From the NCBI RefSeq assembly GCF_002754375.1, contig NZ_PEFF01000001.1, positions 6,155,501-6,219,500 on the forward strand: a DNA stretch of 64,000 bases, in the 5' to 3' direction. This stretch comes from Variovorax sp. 54 (GTDB lineage: Bacteria > Pseudomonadota > Gammaproteobacteria > Burkholderiales > Burkholderiaceae_C). Under the pieces are notes generated by a model. The model searched no databases. It was not told the DNA's origin and worked only from the letters and a program-made list of their open reading frames with translations. The first letter of the stretch is position 1; every line of letters begins with the position of its first letter. This document shows, piece by piece, positions 9,366 to 18,688 of the stretch. The position numbers were made by a program, and so were the translations under genes.

Positions 9366-10226
9366 TCAGGAAACTGCGGAGAGCAGGGCGACCTTGGCCG
9401 GCTCGCTGCCGGTGGCGGGTTCTTCACGCGCCGGCTTGGCAGGTGCCACGACCGGGATCGGCTGTGCGCGCGCCGTGGTCGGCGGCGGCACGACCATCGT
9501 CGACGGCGCACGGCCGGCTGCAACCTGACGCAGGCGCTCGTGCTCGGCCAGCACCTTGGCGGCATAGCCGCCGTCGTCGTCGAGGTTGGCGGCGCCCACG
9601 TAGTAGCGCAGGCCGCCTTCGAGCGAGCCGGCGCGGGCGATGCATTCCTGCAGCACCTTCACGCCGACGCGCATGTTGGTCACGGGGTCGAAGGCGGTGA
9701 GCGTGCCGCCCGCGCTTTCGTACTTGTCGCCGTGCACGCGAGTCATGACCTGCATCAGGCCCTGGGCGCCGACGTGGCTTTGCGCGAACGGGTTGAAGCT
9801 GGACTCGATGGCCATGATGGCCAGGATCAGCGTCGGGTCGAGCTTGGTGCGCTTGCCGATTTGGTAGGCCTCGGAGACCAGCACGCTCAGCGGCTCGGCC
9901 GCGACGCGGTACTTCTTGCTGAGCCAGTAAGCCACCGCCGCCTGCTGCTTGGGCAGCTCGTCGGGGCTCGCGGCCGTGGTGCGCTCGATGGCGGTCGGCT
10001 CGAGGTCGGTGGCTTCGGGCGCGGGCTTGCGCGACTGCAGCCAGCCCATCAGTTGTTCCTCGCCGGTCTTGCGCAGATCGGGCCGCGCCACGAGGGCGAG
10101 GGCCGCGAACACGATGGCCAGACCGACCAGTGCAAACCCGTTGTGGGTGATTTCAAAAAAGCCGTCTGCCACATCGGACACGAAGGTCCGTAGCCCGCGG
10201 GCTGTGGCATCAAACGCCTTGCTCAT
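9366..10226 (-). CDS. Membrane-anchored lytic transglycosylase (SLT domain)
   Basis: This predicted peptidoglycan lytic transglycosylase cleaves the MurNAc-GlcNAc bond. It has 286 residues, with one membrane segment at about 31-47 acting as an uncleaved anchor. The SLT domain has the catalytic Glu141 in AIESSFNPFA, followed by GAQGLMQVM and later GGLRYYVGAA. The C-terminal 55 residues are Ala/Pro-rich and variable. The ATG at 10226 was chosen because AGGA precedes it at good spacing; an ATG 11 codons upstream lacks this. Its own promoter lies about 200 bases upstream. Confidence 0.88.
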   Translation of the reverse strand: MSKAFDATARGLRTFVSDVADGFFEITHNGFALVGLAIVFAALALVARPDLRKTGEEQLMGWLQSRKPAPEATDLEPTAIERTTAASPDELPKQQAAVAYWLSKKYRVAAEPLSVLVSEAYQIGKRTKLDPTLILAIMAIESSFNPFAQSHVGAQGLMQVMTRVHGDKYESAGGTLTAFDPVTNMRVGVKVLQECIARAGSLEGGLRYYVGAANLDDDGGYAAKVLAEHERLRQVAAGRAPSTMVVPPPTTARAQPIPVVAPAKPAREEPATGSEPAKVALLSAVS

Positions 10227-10432
10227 CGCTTTTTTTCCTTTCTGTGCGGCACCTGGCATGCAGCGCCGGAAAGGGCGATGGATGAAGGCAACGGCGCTTG
10301 GATTGGTATGTACGAATCAGGCTCCGCGCATGGAGGTTGTGGGGGTAAGGAGCGCGGCGGCCTGATCACGCCGGTGGAATTCGGCAGCGGATTCAGGGAG
10401 GCCCTGCTGCGTCCAGCAGCGAGGGCAGGCGG

Positions 10433-10460
10433 ATTCTAGCGTGGCTAAATACACGGTCAA
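10433..10460 (-). promoter_or_regulatory. Sigma-70-type promoter for the lytic transglycosylase gene
   Basis: On the minus strand TTGACC (complement of 10455-10460) and TAGAAT (complement of 10433-10438) are separated by 16 bases, a close match to -35 and -10 consensus. Transcription would begin near 10426 and give an untranslated leader of about 200 bases before the ATG at 10226. The surroundings are AT-rich relative to the genome. Confidence 0.65.
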
Positions 10461-10600
10461 GCATAAGGATTTGGTTTCATATGTTAATAAGTGCTTGAAG
10501 AATCCCCTCGTCCGAGGGGGCTCCAGGGGGCACACGCCTACGGGAAATCCCTTGGAAAAAGACATTTGCAAAGGAAGGGAGGGACGCCTAATCTGAACGG

Positions 10601-10623
10601 GCCTGAGGTTTCAGGCGTTTTTC
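10601..10623 (+). terminator. Orphan intrinsic terminator 1
   Basis: A GCCTGA/TCAGGC stem with a short loop is followed by GTTTTT on the plus strand. No coding gene ends here, so it may end a small RNA or be a relic. Confidence 0.5.
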
Positions 10624-10763
10624 CGAAGTCAGGCAGTCCGAGGTGCAAGTCAAGGACTCGAACGATGGAGGACTCCACGGCGGCAATCTCTTGCTGCCAG
10701 CACGGCGGGAACCATTACTTCCGGTCGCGCGAATCGATGGCATGGGTTTTGAGCCCGCCATCA

Positions 10764-10809
10764 AGCCCGGTGACAAGACACTTCCGTCGACTCACCGGGC
10801 TTTCTTGTT
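10764..10809 (+). terminator. Orphan intrinsic terminator 2
   Basis: A 10-bp perfect stem (AGCCCGGTGA/TCACCGGGCT) with a loop of about 18 bases is followed by TTCTTGTTT on the plus strand. It is the second terminator-like element within 170 bases that has no gene in front of it. Confidence 0.5.
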
Positions 10810-10939
10810 TGTGGCGTTCACACTTTCGGCCTACCGATCCTGTCGAGGGCCGCGCGGGCCTCGCAATGCCTCGCCAAAAGAGAACGCATTCACGTTTCCT
10901 TAGACTTTGTTGGCATCTGTTTGCGGCACACTTCTGCGG

Positions 10940-13900
10940 ATGGATGCTGCTTCGATCAAACAAAACAAATGGGTGCGGCGTGGGGTTGTCGCGTTGCTGG
11001 TGTTGTTGGCCTTGTGGGTCATCGCCTGGCTGGCGGTGCCGCCAATTGCCAAGAGCCAGCTCCAGAAGATCGCGAGCGAAAAATTGGGCCGGCAGGTCAC
11101 TGTCGGCAAGATCGACTTCAAGCCCTGGACGCTCGAACTCGCACTGAATGACCTGCGCATTGCCACCGCCGACGGCAAGCAGCCGCAGGTGGCCATCAAG
11201 CGCATCTATGCCGATGCCGAACTGCAGTCGCTGTTCCGCCTCGCGCCGGTGATCGACGCGGTGACGGTCGAGGCGCCCGCGGTGCTGCTCACGCACCAGG
11301 CCGACGGCAAGTACGACATCGACGACATCCTGGCCAAGCTGTCCTCGGGCCCACCGCCCGACCCGAAGGCCGAGCCCGCGCGCTTTGCGATCTACAACAT
11401 CTCGATCAAGGACGGCGCGGTCGATTTCGACGACCAGACCGTCAAGCGCCGGCACGAGCTGCTCGGCTTCATGCTGAATGTGCCGTTCCTGAGCAACCTC
11501 GCGTCCCAGCGCGAGATCAAGACCGAGCCCAAGCTGGCCTTCATGCTCAACGGCAGCCAGTTCGACTCGGCCGCCTTCACGACCCCGTTCGCACAAAGCC
11601 GCAAGACCGACGCCCACGTGCAGTTCAAGGGGCTCGACCTCGTGCCGTACCTGGGCTACATCCCGGGCGGCCTGCCGGTGAAGCTGCAGGCCGGCAGCCT
11701 CGACGCCGACCTGAAGATCGATTTCCAGCAGACCGGCACCATCGGCCTGAAGATCACCGGCACCGTCGAGGCCCACGGCGCCAAGCTGGGCGACGCCCGC
11801 GGACGTGACCTGTTGGCTTTCGACTCGCTCAAGCTGGCACTGGCCGACGTGCGACCACTGGAGTCCGTGTTCCACCTGAGCGAGGTCGCGCTGACCAAGC
11901 CGCAGCTGGTGGTGGCGCGCGATGCCGCCGGCCAGCTCAACCTGATGGCCACGAACCCCGCGACCGGCGCGGCCGAAAAGGCGGCGCCGCTGCCCACGCC
12001 CGCGGCCAGTGCCCCGGGCGGCAAGCCGGCGGCCGAGAAGCCCAAGCTCAAGGTGCAGGTCGACAAGATCGCGCTCGGCGGCGGACGCATCGGCTGGCGC
12101 GACGAGACCGTCAAGCCCGGCGCGTCCATCGACCTCACCGACCTCGGGATCAACCTCACGGCCGTCACCTGGCCCATGGAAAAGCCCGCGCAGTTCGACG
12201 GCAGCACCGCCGTTGCCGGTGCCACGCTGAAGTTCAAGGGCACCGCGACCGACAAGGTCGCCGACGTGCAGACCGAGGTCGAGGCGCTGCCGCTGTCGCT
12301 GGCCGCGCCGTACCTGGCGCAGAGCCTGGAGCCCACGCTCGACGGCAAGCTCAGCGGCCAGATCGACGTGTCCTGGGCCCAGCCCGACCTGAAGTTCAAG
12401 GCGCGCCGCCTGGCCGCCGATGGCCTGGCGCTGACCCAGGCCAAGACCGCGCTGGCCAGCGTCGGCCGTTTCGAGCTGGTCGATGCCGAGGTCGACATGA
12501 CCAGGCACACCTTGAACATCGCGTCGTTCACCGCGACCAACCCCAAGGTGAGCGTCGAGCGCGACAACGAGAAGCGCTGGATGTTCGAGCGCTGGCTCAA
12601 GACCCCGGCCGGCGGCGCCAAGGTGGCGGCGCCCAAGCCGGCCGACGCCGGCGCGGCGCGCCCCAACAGCGCCAACACCAAGCCCTGGGCGCTGACCCTG
12701 GGCACGCTGGCCGTGGACAACGGCAGCCTGTCGTATGCGGACAAGGCCGGCTCGGCGCCGGTGGCGATCGAGGTCACGGCCTTCAAGCTGCACGCCCAGA
12801 AGATCGCACCCGACACCAACACCGTCTCGCCGCTGCAGGTGTCGGGCCGCATCGGTGCGGGCCGCCGCGCGGACCCGGGGCGCTTCGACTACAAGGGCAC
12901 CGTCGTGCTCAAGCCGCTGGCGGCCGAGGGCCGGCTCGAGGTGGCGTCGTTCCCGGCGCATGCCTTCAAGGCCTACTACGCCGACGCGCTCAATGTCGAC
13001 ATCCGCCGCGCCTTCGCGAGCTATCGCGGCACGGTGCGCTATGCGACCGCGCCGGCCGGCATGAGCGTCAAGCTGGCGGGCGACACCGCACTGGACGACT
13101 TCCGCGCCAACAGCGTCTCGCTGACCCAGTCGCCGGGCTTCGACCGCAGCAACAGCCAGTTGCTGAGCTGGAAGACGCTGAGCCTGCGCGGTCTGCAGGT
13201 CAGCCTGGCGCCCAACGCCGCCCCGACCGTGGATGTGCGCGAAACCACGCTGACCGACTTTTTCGCCCGCGTGATCGTCGACCCCACCGGCCGCCTCAAC
13301 CTGCTGAGCCTGACCAAGAAGGGCGAGGAAGCGTCGAAGGCCGCCGCTGCTGCCGCCACCGAAGCCAGTACGAAGAAGGGCCCGGGCGGCACGACCACCA
13401 CGACCCGCGCGCCGGCCTCGGCGCCGCAGCGGGCTTCGGGCGGCGCGCCGGTGTCGGCCGAGGCCATGGTCGGCGGCGCACCCGACGCCGCGCCGGCCGC
13501 ACCCGCCCCGGTGGTGGCTGCCGCGCCCGCGGCCGACAGCGGCCCCACGCCGGTCATCAACTTCGGTCCGATGAGCCTGGTCAACGGCAAGATCGACTTC
13601 ACCGACCTGTTCGTCAAGCCCAACTATTCGGCCGACCTGAGCGAGCTGACCGGCAAGCTCAGTTCGTTCTCGTCGAACCCGCCGAACGGGCAGGGCGGCC
13701 GTCCGGCGCTGGCCGACCTCGAACTGCGCGGCAAGGCGCAGCAGACCGCGGCGCTCGAAATCACCGGCAAGCTCAACCCGCTGGCCAAGCCGCTCGAACT
13801 CGACATCACCGCCAAGATGCGCGACCTCGACCTCGCGCCGCTGTCGCCGTACTCGGTGCGCTACGCGGGCCACGGCATCGAGCGCGGCAAGATGAGCATG

Positions 13901-14758
13901 GACGTCAACTACAAGATCGCGCCCGACGGCCAGCTCACCGCCACCAACAAGCTGGTGCTCAACCAGCTGAAGTTCGGCGACGAAGTGGCCGGCGCACCCA
14001 ACAGCCTGCCTGTGCGCCTGGCCGTGACCCTGCTGGCCGACCGCAACGGCGTGATCGACGTCGACCTGCCCCTCAGCGGCTCGCTCAACGACCCGCAATT
14101 CAGCATCGGCCCGCTGATCTTCAAGGCCGTGGTCAACCTGATCGTCAAGGCCGTGACCGCGCCGTTCAGCCTGCTGACCGGCGGCCTGGGCGGTGGCGGC
14201 AGCGGAGATTCGAGCGCCATCACCTTCGAGTCCGGCAGCTCGGCGCTCAGCACCGGCGCCAAGGAAAGCCTGGACAAGGTCGTGAAGGCCCTGACCGATC
14301 GGCCGACCCTGCAGATGACCGTGGTGGGCACTTCCAGCCTCGAAAAGGAACGCGACGCCTACCAGCGCCAGCGCCTGCGCCAGCTGACCCAGGCCGAGAA
14401 GCGCCGCGTCGCCGTGCGCGGCGGCGGGACCGGCACCGAGGTGCCGCCGGTGACCGATGCCGAGTACCCGGAGTTGCTGACGGCCGTCTACAAGCGCTCC
14501 GACATCACCAAGCCGCGCAACATGGTCGGCCTTGCCAAGGACCTGCCGGTGAAGGAAATGGAAAACCTGCTCCTGGCCAGCGTGCCGGTCGACGAGGAGT
14601 CGATGCGCCAGCTCGCGGTGGAGCGTGGCGCCGTGGTGCGCGACTACCTGCTGGCGCAGAAGCTGCCGAGCGAGCGCCTGTTCCTGGGGGCCGTGCGCAC
14701 GACGGCCAGCGGTGCCGACTGGAAGCCCGGCGCCGAGCTGAGCCTGACCATGAAATAG
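10940..14758 (+). CDS. Large AsmA-like DUF748 envelope protein
   Basis: This 1,272-residue protein has one N-terminal membrane helix (about residues 11-32, VVALLVLLALWVIAWLAVPP), then an AsmA-like repeat region starting GRQVTVGKIDFKPWTLELAL, characteristic of DUF748. AsmA-family proteins form long hydrophobic grooves, and several carry phospholipid between membranes; that role here is inference. An Ala/Thr-rich low-complexity linker occurs near residues 800-865 (TTTTTRAPASAPQ). The C-terminal part has FESGSSALSTGAKESLDKVVKAL, resembling the start of an OmpA-like fold. ATG 10940 (MDAASIKQNKWVRR) was preferred to a TTG 11 codons upstream. It is monocistronic. Confidence 0.8.
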   Translation: MDAASIKQNKWVRRGVVALLVLLALWVIAWLAVPPIAKSQLQKIASEKLGRQVTVGKIDFKPWTLELALNDLRIATADGKQPQVAIKRIYADAELQSLFRLAPVIDAVTVEAPAVLLTHQADGKYDIDDILAKLSSGPPPDPKAEPARFAIYNISIKDGAVDFDDQTVKRRHELLGFMLNVPFLSNLASQREIKTEPKLAFMLNGSQFDSAAFTTPFAQSRKTDAHVQFKGLDLVPYLGYIPGGLPVKLQAGSLDADLKIDFQQTGTIGLKITGTVEAHGAKLGDARGRDLLAFDSLKLALADVRPLESVFHLSEVALTKPQLVVARDAAGQLNLMATNPATGAAEKAAPLPTPAASAPGGKPAAEKPKLKVQVDKIALGGGRIGWRDETVKPGASIDLTDLGINLTAVTWPMEKPAQFDGSTAVAGATLKFKGTATDKVADVQTEVEALPLSLAAPYLAQSLEPTLDGKLSGQIDVSWAQPDLKFKARRLAADGLALTQAKTALASVGRFELVDAEVDMTRHTLNIASFTATNPKVSVERDNEKRWMFERWLKTPAGGAKVAAPKPADAGAARPNSANTKPWALTLGTLAVDNGSLSYADKAGSAPVAIEVTAFKLHAQKIAPDTNTVSPLQVSGRIGAGRRADPGRFDYKGTVVLKPLAAEGRLEVASFPAHAFKAYYADALNVDIRRAFASYRGTVRYATAPAGMSVKLAGDTALDDFRANSVSLTQSPGFDRSNSQLLSWKTLSLRGLQVSLAPNAAPTVDVRETTLTDFFARVIVDPTGRLNLLSLTKKGEEASKAAAAAATEASTKKGPGGTTTTTRAPASAPQRASGGAPVSAEAMVGGAPDAAPAAPAPVVAAAPAADSGPTPVINFGPMSLVNGKIDFTDLFVKPNYSADLSELTGKLSSFSSNPPNGQGGRPALADLELRGKAQQTAALEITGKLNPLAKPLELDITAKMRDLDLAPLSPYSVRYAGHGIERGKMSMDVNYKIAPDGQLTATNKLVLNQLKFGDEVAGAPNSLPVRLAVTLLADRNGVIDVDLPLSGSLNDPQFSIGPLIFKAVVNLIVKAVTAPFSLLTGGLGGGGSGDSSAITFESGSSALSTGAKESLDKVVKALTDRPTLQMTVVGTSSLEKERDAYQRQRLRQLTQAEKRRVAVRGGGTGTEVPPVTDAEYPELLTAVYKRSDITKPRNMVGLAKDLPVKEMENLLLASVPVDEESMRQLAVERGAVVRDYLLAQKLPSERLFLGAVRTTASGADWKPGAELSLTMK

Positions 14759-14947
14759 CCGGCAGGGCTTGGCTTTTCGCCTTGCCTTGCCATATATCTA
14801 GCGGGCCCTTTCCAGCCCGCCGAACGGTGCACGCCGCGGTTCCGATACGGAATTCGGCGGGCTGTTCGCCAACTGGGTGAAAATGTCGATGTGCGCCGGC
14901 CTTTGCCGGCGCCTTCGCTTTCTCTACCAAGACAACGATTTCGCGCA

Positions 14948-17797
14948 GTGACCTCTACTTCTTCCAAGCCACACGACCTCCAGGCCCTCGATACGCTCAC
15001 CGGTGGCGCCTTCACCGCGCCAACCTCGGGCGAGCGTTCCGCGCGCATCCGCGACTGGCTCGCGGGCAACCCCACGTCCGAGCAGATGCAAGAGGTCTTC
15101 AAGGAGTTGAGCGGCCGCGACAAGGGCGCCGCGCGCCTGCTGCGCGAAAAGCTCGACGAAATCAAGCGCGCCAAGGGCCAGGAAGCCATCGCCGCCGAAT
15201 GGGCGCAGAAGGCCGAGACGCTGCTGGCGCAGTCCAAGCTCAACATCGCCGACGCACTGGCCTGGCAGCGTGACGCCGCCAAGGCCGGCGCGCCGCTGTC
15301 GCGCGAACCGCTGGCGGGGCTGAAGGCCCAGCTGGCCGAGCGCGTCAAGGGCATCGAAGACCTGCAGCACCGTGCGCAGGTCCACCGCGAAGCCGCCGTC
15401 TTGCTGGCACAGCGCTTTGAAGTGCTGTCCACCAAGGGCTGGAAAGACGCCCAGGCCGCCGAGGAATCGCTGCGTGCCGACGTGACCCACTGGCAGCAGC
15501 AGGCCGCGGACATCGTGGCCGATGCCAACTGGAACAGCCTCGACGCCAAGTTCGCACCGCAGCTCGATGCTTCCAAGTCGCAGCTGCTCGTGGTGTCCGA
15601 CTCGTTCCACGGCGCGCTGGCGCAGGCGATTGCCGCCGCGGCCGATGCCGCCGCGCCGCTGCCGCCCGTGCCCGTCTGGGCCGACGAGCTGCGTGCCGCA
15701 CGCGGCGAAGTGGTGGCCCCCAAGGCTGCCGCACCCGCCCGTCCCGCCGCACCCAAGGTCGACCCGGCCATTCGCGCCGCGGCGCAAGACGCCGTGCAGG
15801 CCGCCCTCGCCAAGCTCGAACAGGAAACCGCGGAAGGCCACGGCAAGGCCAGTGCCGGTGCTGCCGCCGCGCTGCGCGCCGTGCTCAAGGAGCATGGCAA
15901 GCTGGTCGACGCACCGCTCGAAGCCCGCGTGCATGCCGCATTGGTCGCCGCCGGCGAACTCGAAGGCTGGCAGCGCTGGAGCGCCGACAAGGTCCGCGAA
16001 GACCTCGTCGCCAAGGCCGAAGGCCTGCTCAAGCGCCCCGAAGGCCAGGCCCTCGGCGGCCGCAAGATGCAGGAAACCCTGCGCGCCCTGCGCGACCAGT
16101 GGAAGCAGGCCGACCAGGGCGGCGTGCCGAACCACGCGCTGTGGAAGCGTTTCGACGAAGCCTGCAACGAAGCCCACAAGGTGGTCGAAGCCTGGCTCGA
16201 GAAGGTGCGCGCCGATGCCGCCGAGCACCGCGGCTTGCGCGTTGCGCTGATCGAAGAGGTCAAGGCCTGGGCTGCCGAACATGCCGGCGCCACCGACCTG
16301 AAGGCGCACAACCGCGCGCTGCACCAGTTCGCCGACCGCTGGCGCGATGCCGGCCACGTGGGCGAGAAGGTGTTCGCCGAGCTGCAACCGCTGTGGAACG
16401 AAGCCTTCGGCGCCGCCCGTGCCCCGTTCGAAACCGCGCAGAAGGCCAGCGTCGAACGTCGCCAGGCCATGATCGCCGAAGCCGCCGAGCTGGGTGCCCA
16501 GCCTATGCTGCGCATCGACGCCGTCAAGGCGCTGCAGCAGCGCTGGCAGGCCGAGGCGCAGGGCGTGCCGCTCGATCGCCGCCACGAACAGAAGCTGTGG
16601 GACGCCTTCCGCGCGCCCATCGACGAAGCCTTCAACCGCAAGACCGCCGAGCGCGAAAAGGCGTCGTCGGCCATGAGCGAGCACGACCGCTACGTGCTCG
16701 ATGCGTCCAAGGCGCTCGACGCGGCCAATGCCGGCGGCGACGCACAGAAGATCCGCGCCGCCATCGCCGGCCTCGAAGCCGCGCTGCGCGGTGAAGCACC
16801 GGCGCCCGCTCCGGCACCCGCCACCACGAGCGACGGCCCCTCGGTCGGCGCGACCGGTGTCGAAGCCCCCGGCCAGGCCGCCGCCGAGTTCGGCGAAAGC
16901 GCCGAGCAGACGCCGGGTTCGAGCGATGCCGAAGCCACGCCGTCCGCACCCGCGGCGGCATCGGCCGACGCGCCCGATCTGGTCGCCCCCGCAGACGGTG
17001 CCGATGCATCGGCCCGCAGCGACAGCGCCGCGCACGAAGCGGGTGAGGCTGCAAGCGTCGCACCGGCCGCGCCGCCGAAGCCCGCACCCAAGCCCGTGGT
17101 CGCCATGCGTGGCGACGACCGGCCCAGCAGCAAGAAGGGCGAAGCCGCACCGGCCGCTCGCGGCACGGGCCGTTTCGGCGACCGCCGCGACGCCGGCCGT
17201 CCCGGTGCCGGTGGCCCCGGTCGTCCGAACGACCGTGGTGGCCCGCGTCCCGATGCACGCGGTGGCGACCGCGGCGCACCGGGCGGAGGTGGCCGTTTCG
17301 GCGACCGTCCGCCGCGTGAAGACCGCGGCCCGCGTCTGGGCGATGCCGCCTTCCGCGCGCAGCGCGAAGCGCTTGAGCGCGCCGACTTTGCGCTGCGCAA
17401 GCTGGCCGCGCAGGCCCACGGCGAAGCCCTCACGCAGGTGCTCGGCGCCTGGGAGCAGCGCGACGCCGCCCGTCTGCCGAGCGTGCAGGAATTGGGCCGT
17501 GCCGTGACGCCGGCCGTGCGCAGCCAGTGGTCGCAAGCCGTGGGTACCGCACCGACGGCCGCTGTGGGTGATGCCGCCGAAGCGCTGCTGCGCCTCGAGA
17601 TGGCCGCCGAAGTGCCGACGCCCGCCGAGCAGCTCGACGCACGCCGCGCGCTGCAGCTCAAGCTGCTGACGAAGCGCGGCGACCCGACGCCGGCCCAGAC
17701 CTGGGGCCAGGACGCCGGCAAGGTGCTGGCCGCCGCGCACGACGCCACCACGGCGCGCCGTCTGCAGAACGCGCTGAAGGCGCTGCTGCGCAAGTAA
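14948..17797 (+). CDS. DUF349 protein with an RGG-rich linker
   Basis: This 949-residue protein of unknown function is mostly long charged helices with DUF349 repeats (Trp-rich units such as LRDQWKQADQGGVPNHALWKRF and FADRWRDAGHVGEKVFAELQPLW), about residues 30-615. Next comes an Ala/Pro-rich disordered stretch, a Gly/Arg/Asp-rich stretch at about residues 737-799 with repeated RFGDR, RGG and RGA units, and a C-terminal helical domain. The GTG at 14948 (VTSTSSKPHDL) is the likeliest start, although no clear ribosome binding site is visible and a GTG 19 codons upstream is possible. A terminator follows at 17832. Confidence 0.75.
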   Translation: MTSTSSKPHDLQALDTLTGGAFTAPTSGERSARIRDWLAGNPTSEQMQEVFKELSGRDKGAARLLREKLDEIKRAKGQEAIAAEWAQKAETLLAQSKLNIADALAWQRDAAKAGAPLSREPLAGLKAQLAERVKGIEDLQHRAQVHREAAVLLAQRFEVLSTKGWKDAQAAEESLRADVTHWQQQAADIVADANWNSLDAKFAPQLDASKSQLLVVSDSFHGALAQAIAAAADAAAPLPPVPVWADELRAARGEVVAPKAAAPARPAAPKVDPAIRAAAQDAVQAALAKLEQETAEGHGKASAGAAAALRAVLKEHGKLVDAPLEARVHAALVAAGELEGWQRWSADKVREDLVAKAEGLLKRPEGQALGGRKMQETLRALRDQWKQADQGGVPNHALWKRFDEACNEAHKVVEAWLEKVRADAAEHRGLRVALIEEVKAWAAEHAGATDLKAHNRALHQFADRWRDAGHVGEKVFAELQPLWNEAFGAARAPFETAQKASVERRQAMIAEAAELGAQPMLRIDAVKALQQRWQAEAQGVPLDRRHEQKLWDAFRAPIDEAFNRKTAEREKASSAMSEHDRYVLDASKALDAANAGGDAQKIRAAIAGLEAALRGEAPAPAPAPATTSDGPSVGATGVEAPGQAAAEFGESAEQTPGSSDAEATPSAPAAASADAPDLVAPADGADASARSDSAAHEAGEAASVAPAAPPKPAPKPVVAMRGDDRPSSKKGEAAPAARGTGRFGDRRDAGRPGAGGPGRPNDRGGPRPDARGGDRGAPGGGGRFGDRPPREDRGPRLGDAAFRAQREALERADFALRKLAAQAHGEALTQVLGAWEQRDAARLPSVQELGRAVTPAVRSQWSQAVGTAPTAAVGDAAEALLRLEMAAEVPTPAEQLDARRALQLKLLTKRGDPTPAQTWGQDAGKVLAAAHDATTARRLQNALKALLRK

Positions 17798-17831
17798 GAG
17801 AAGGCAGGGCGGCAATGCGCCGCTCATGTGA

Positions 17832-17860
17832 AAAAGGGCGCCTCGCTAGGCGCCCTTTTC
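17832..17860. terminator. Bidirectional intrinsic terminator
   Basis: AAAAGGGCGCC and GGCGCCCTTTT form an 11-bp stem with a 6-base loop, with A and T runs on either side. It sits between the convergent DUF349 and mtfA genes and should stop both transcripts. Confidence 0.9.
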
Positions 17861-17881
17861 TTTGCCTGCGCCGATGGCTGC

Positions 17882-18673
17882 TCAGGGCTTCGCTGGAAGA
17901 AAGAAGGCGTCGAACAGCGCCACGACCTGCGGAAAGTCGCGCGCGAAGTTCGGCCGGTTCACGAAGTAGGCCTCGCAGGCCACCGCGAAGAATTCGCTGA
18001 TCGAGGTCGCACCGTAGTCGTCGAGCCAGGGCGGCTCGGCGCCGAAGCGCTCGGCGAGGATGGTCTTTTCGCGAAAGTCGTCGTAGGCCGACTGCAGCAC
18101 CGCCCTCCAGGCTGCGCGAGCCTCGCGCGCACTGCGCCGGCCCATGAAGCCCGTCGGCAGCGGCGGGCAGCCGTCGGCGATGCCGTTGCGCATGTCGATC
18201 TTGTGGGCGAACTCGTGGATCACGACGTTGTAGCCGCCCTCGCTGGTCACGCTGCTCGCGAGCACGTCCTGCCAGCTCAGCATCACGGGGCCCTGGTCCA
18301 TCGCCTCGCCGGCGACGACTTCCTCGTACTCGTGCACGACCAGCGCGTCATCGACGACCTTGCGCTGTGCCACCACTTCGGACGGGTGCACCACGATGCC
18401 GACGAAATCGTCGTACCAGTCGAGCCCGTCCTTCAGGTGCAGCACCGGCAGCACGGCCTGCGCCGCGACGGCCAGCGCCACCTCGTCGGTGATGGCGAAG
18501 CCCTGCGTGCCATGGAATTCCTTGTCACGCAGGAACTCGGCCGCGAGTATGCGCAGCCGTTGTTGCTCCGCGGGCGGCAGTTCGCCCAGGAAGGCGTAGC
18601 GCGCAAGCGTGGCGCGCCAGGCGGCATCGGGAATCGGGGGCAGGGTGCGCAGACGGCGCAGCCACTTGAACAT
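17882..18673 (-). CDS. mtfA: MtfA-type zinc peptidase (M90 family)
   Basis: MtfA is a cytosolic zinc aminopeptidase; in E. coli it binds the glucose repressor Mlc and so modulates sugar PTS expression. The 263-residue protein carries the zinc-binding HEFAHKID motif (His153, Glu154, His157), with a downstream Glu ligand likely in SISEFFAVACEAYF. The N-terminal FLGELPPAEQQRLR is typical. Whether an Mlc-like partner exists in this organism cannot be seen here. It is followed 15 bases upstream by lpxH on the same strand. Confidence 0.88.
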   Translation of the reverse strand: MFKWLRRLRTLPPIPDAAWRATLARYAFLGELPPAEQQRLRILAAEFLRDKEFHGTQGFAITDEVALAVAAQAVLPVLHLKDGLDWYDDFVGIVVHPSEVVAQRKVVDDALVVHEYEEVVAGEAMDQGPVMLSWQDVLASSVTSEGGYNVVIHEFAHKIDMRNGIADGCPPLPTGFMGRRSAREARAAWRAVLQSAYDDFREKTILAERFGAEPPWLDDYGATSISEFFAVACEAYFVNRPNFARDFPQVVALFDAFFLPAKP

Positions 18674-18688
18674 CGGCGGACGGTGCGC

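Larger units (their letters stand above)
10227..10939. other. Gene-poor region between divergent genes, 713 bases
   Basis: No convincing protein gene is seen here. It contains a promoter and roughly 200-base leader for the minus-strand transglycosylase gene (the leader includes a GCTGC/GCAGC stem near 10402-10427), and two plus-strand terminator-like hairpins (10601-10623 and 10764-10809) with no recognised gene in front of them. Short open frames on both strands in 10490-10900 have no recognisable domains and no ribosome binding site. Confidence 0.6.

Noticed and set aside
10500..10623. 6S RNA or tmRNA in the gap before the DUF748 gene
   Set aside because: The orphan terminators and GC-rich stems suggested it, but the conserved ends and central bubble of 6S and the tRNA-like ends of tmRNA could not be matched by eye.
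10491..10906. Short protein-coding frames on both strands between the two orphan terminators
   Set aside because: No ribosome binding sites, unlikely amino-acid content, and no domain resemblance; an RNA function is a better explanation.
10715..14098. A 1,127-codon minus-strand reading frame opposite the DUF748 gene
   Set aside because: It is the GC-rich antisense shadow of a gene with a membrane anchor and AsmA-like region on the plus strand; its translation has no domain pattern and no ribosome binding site.
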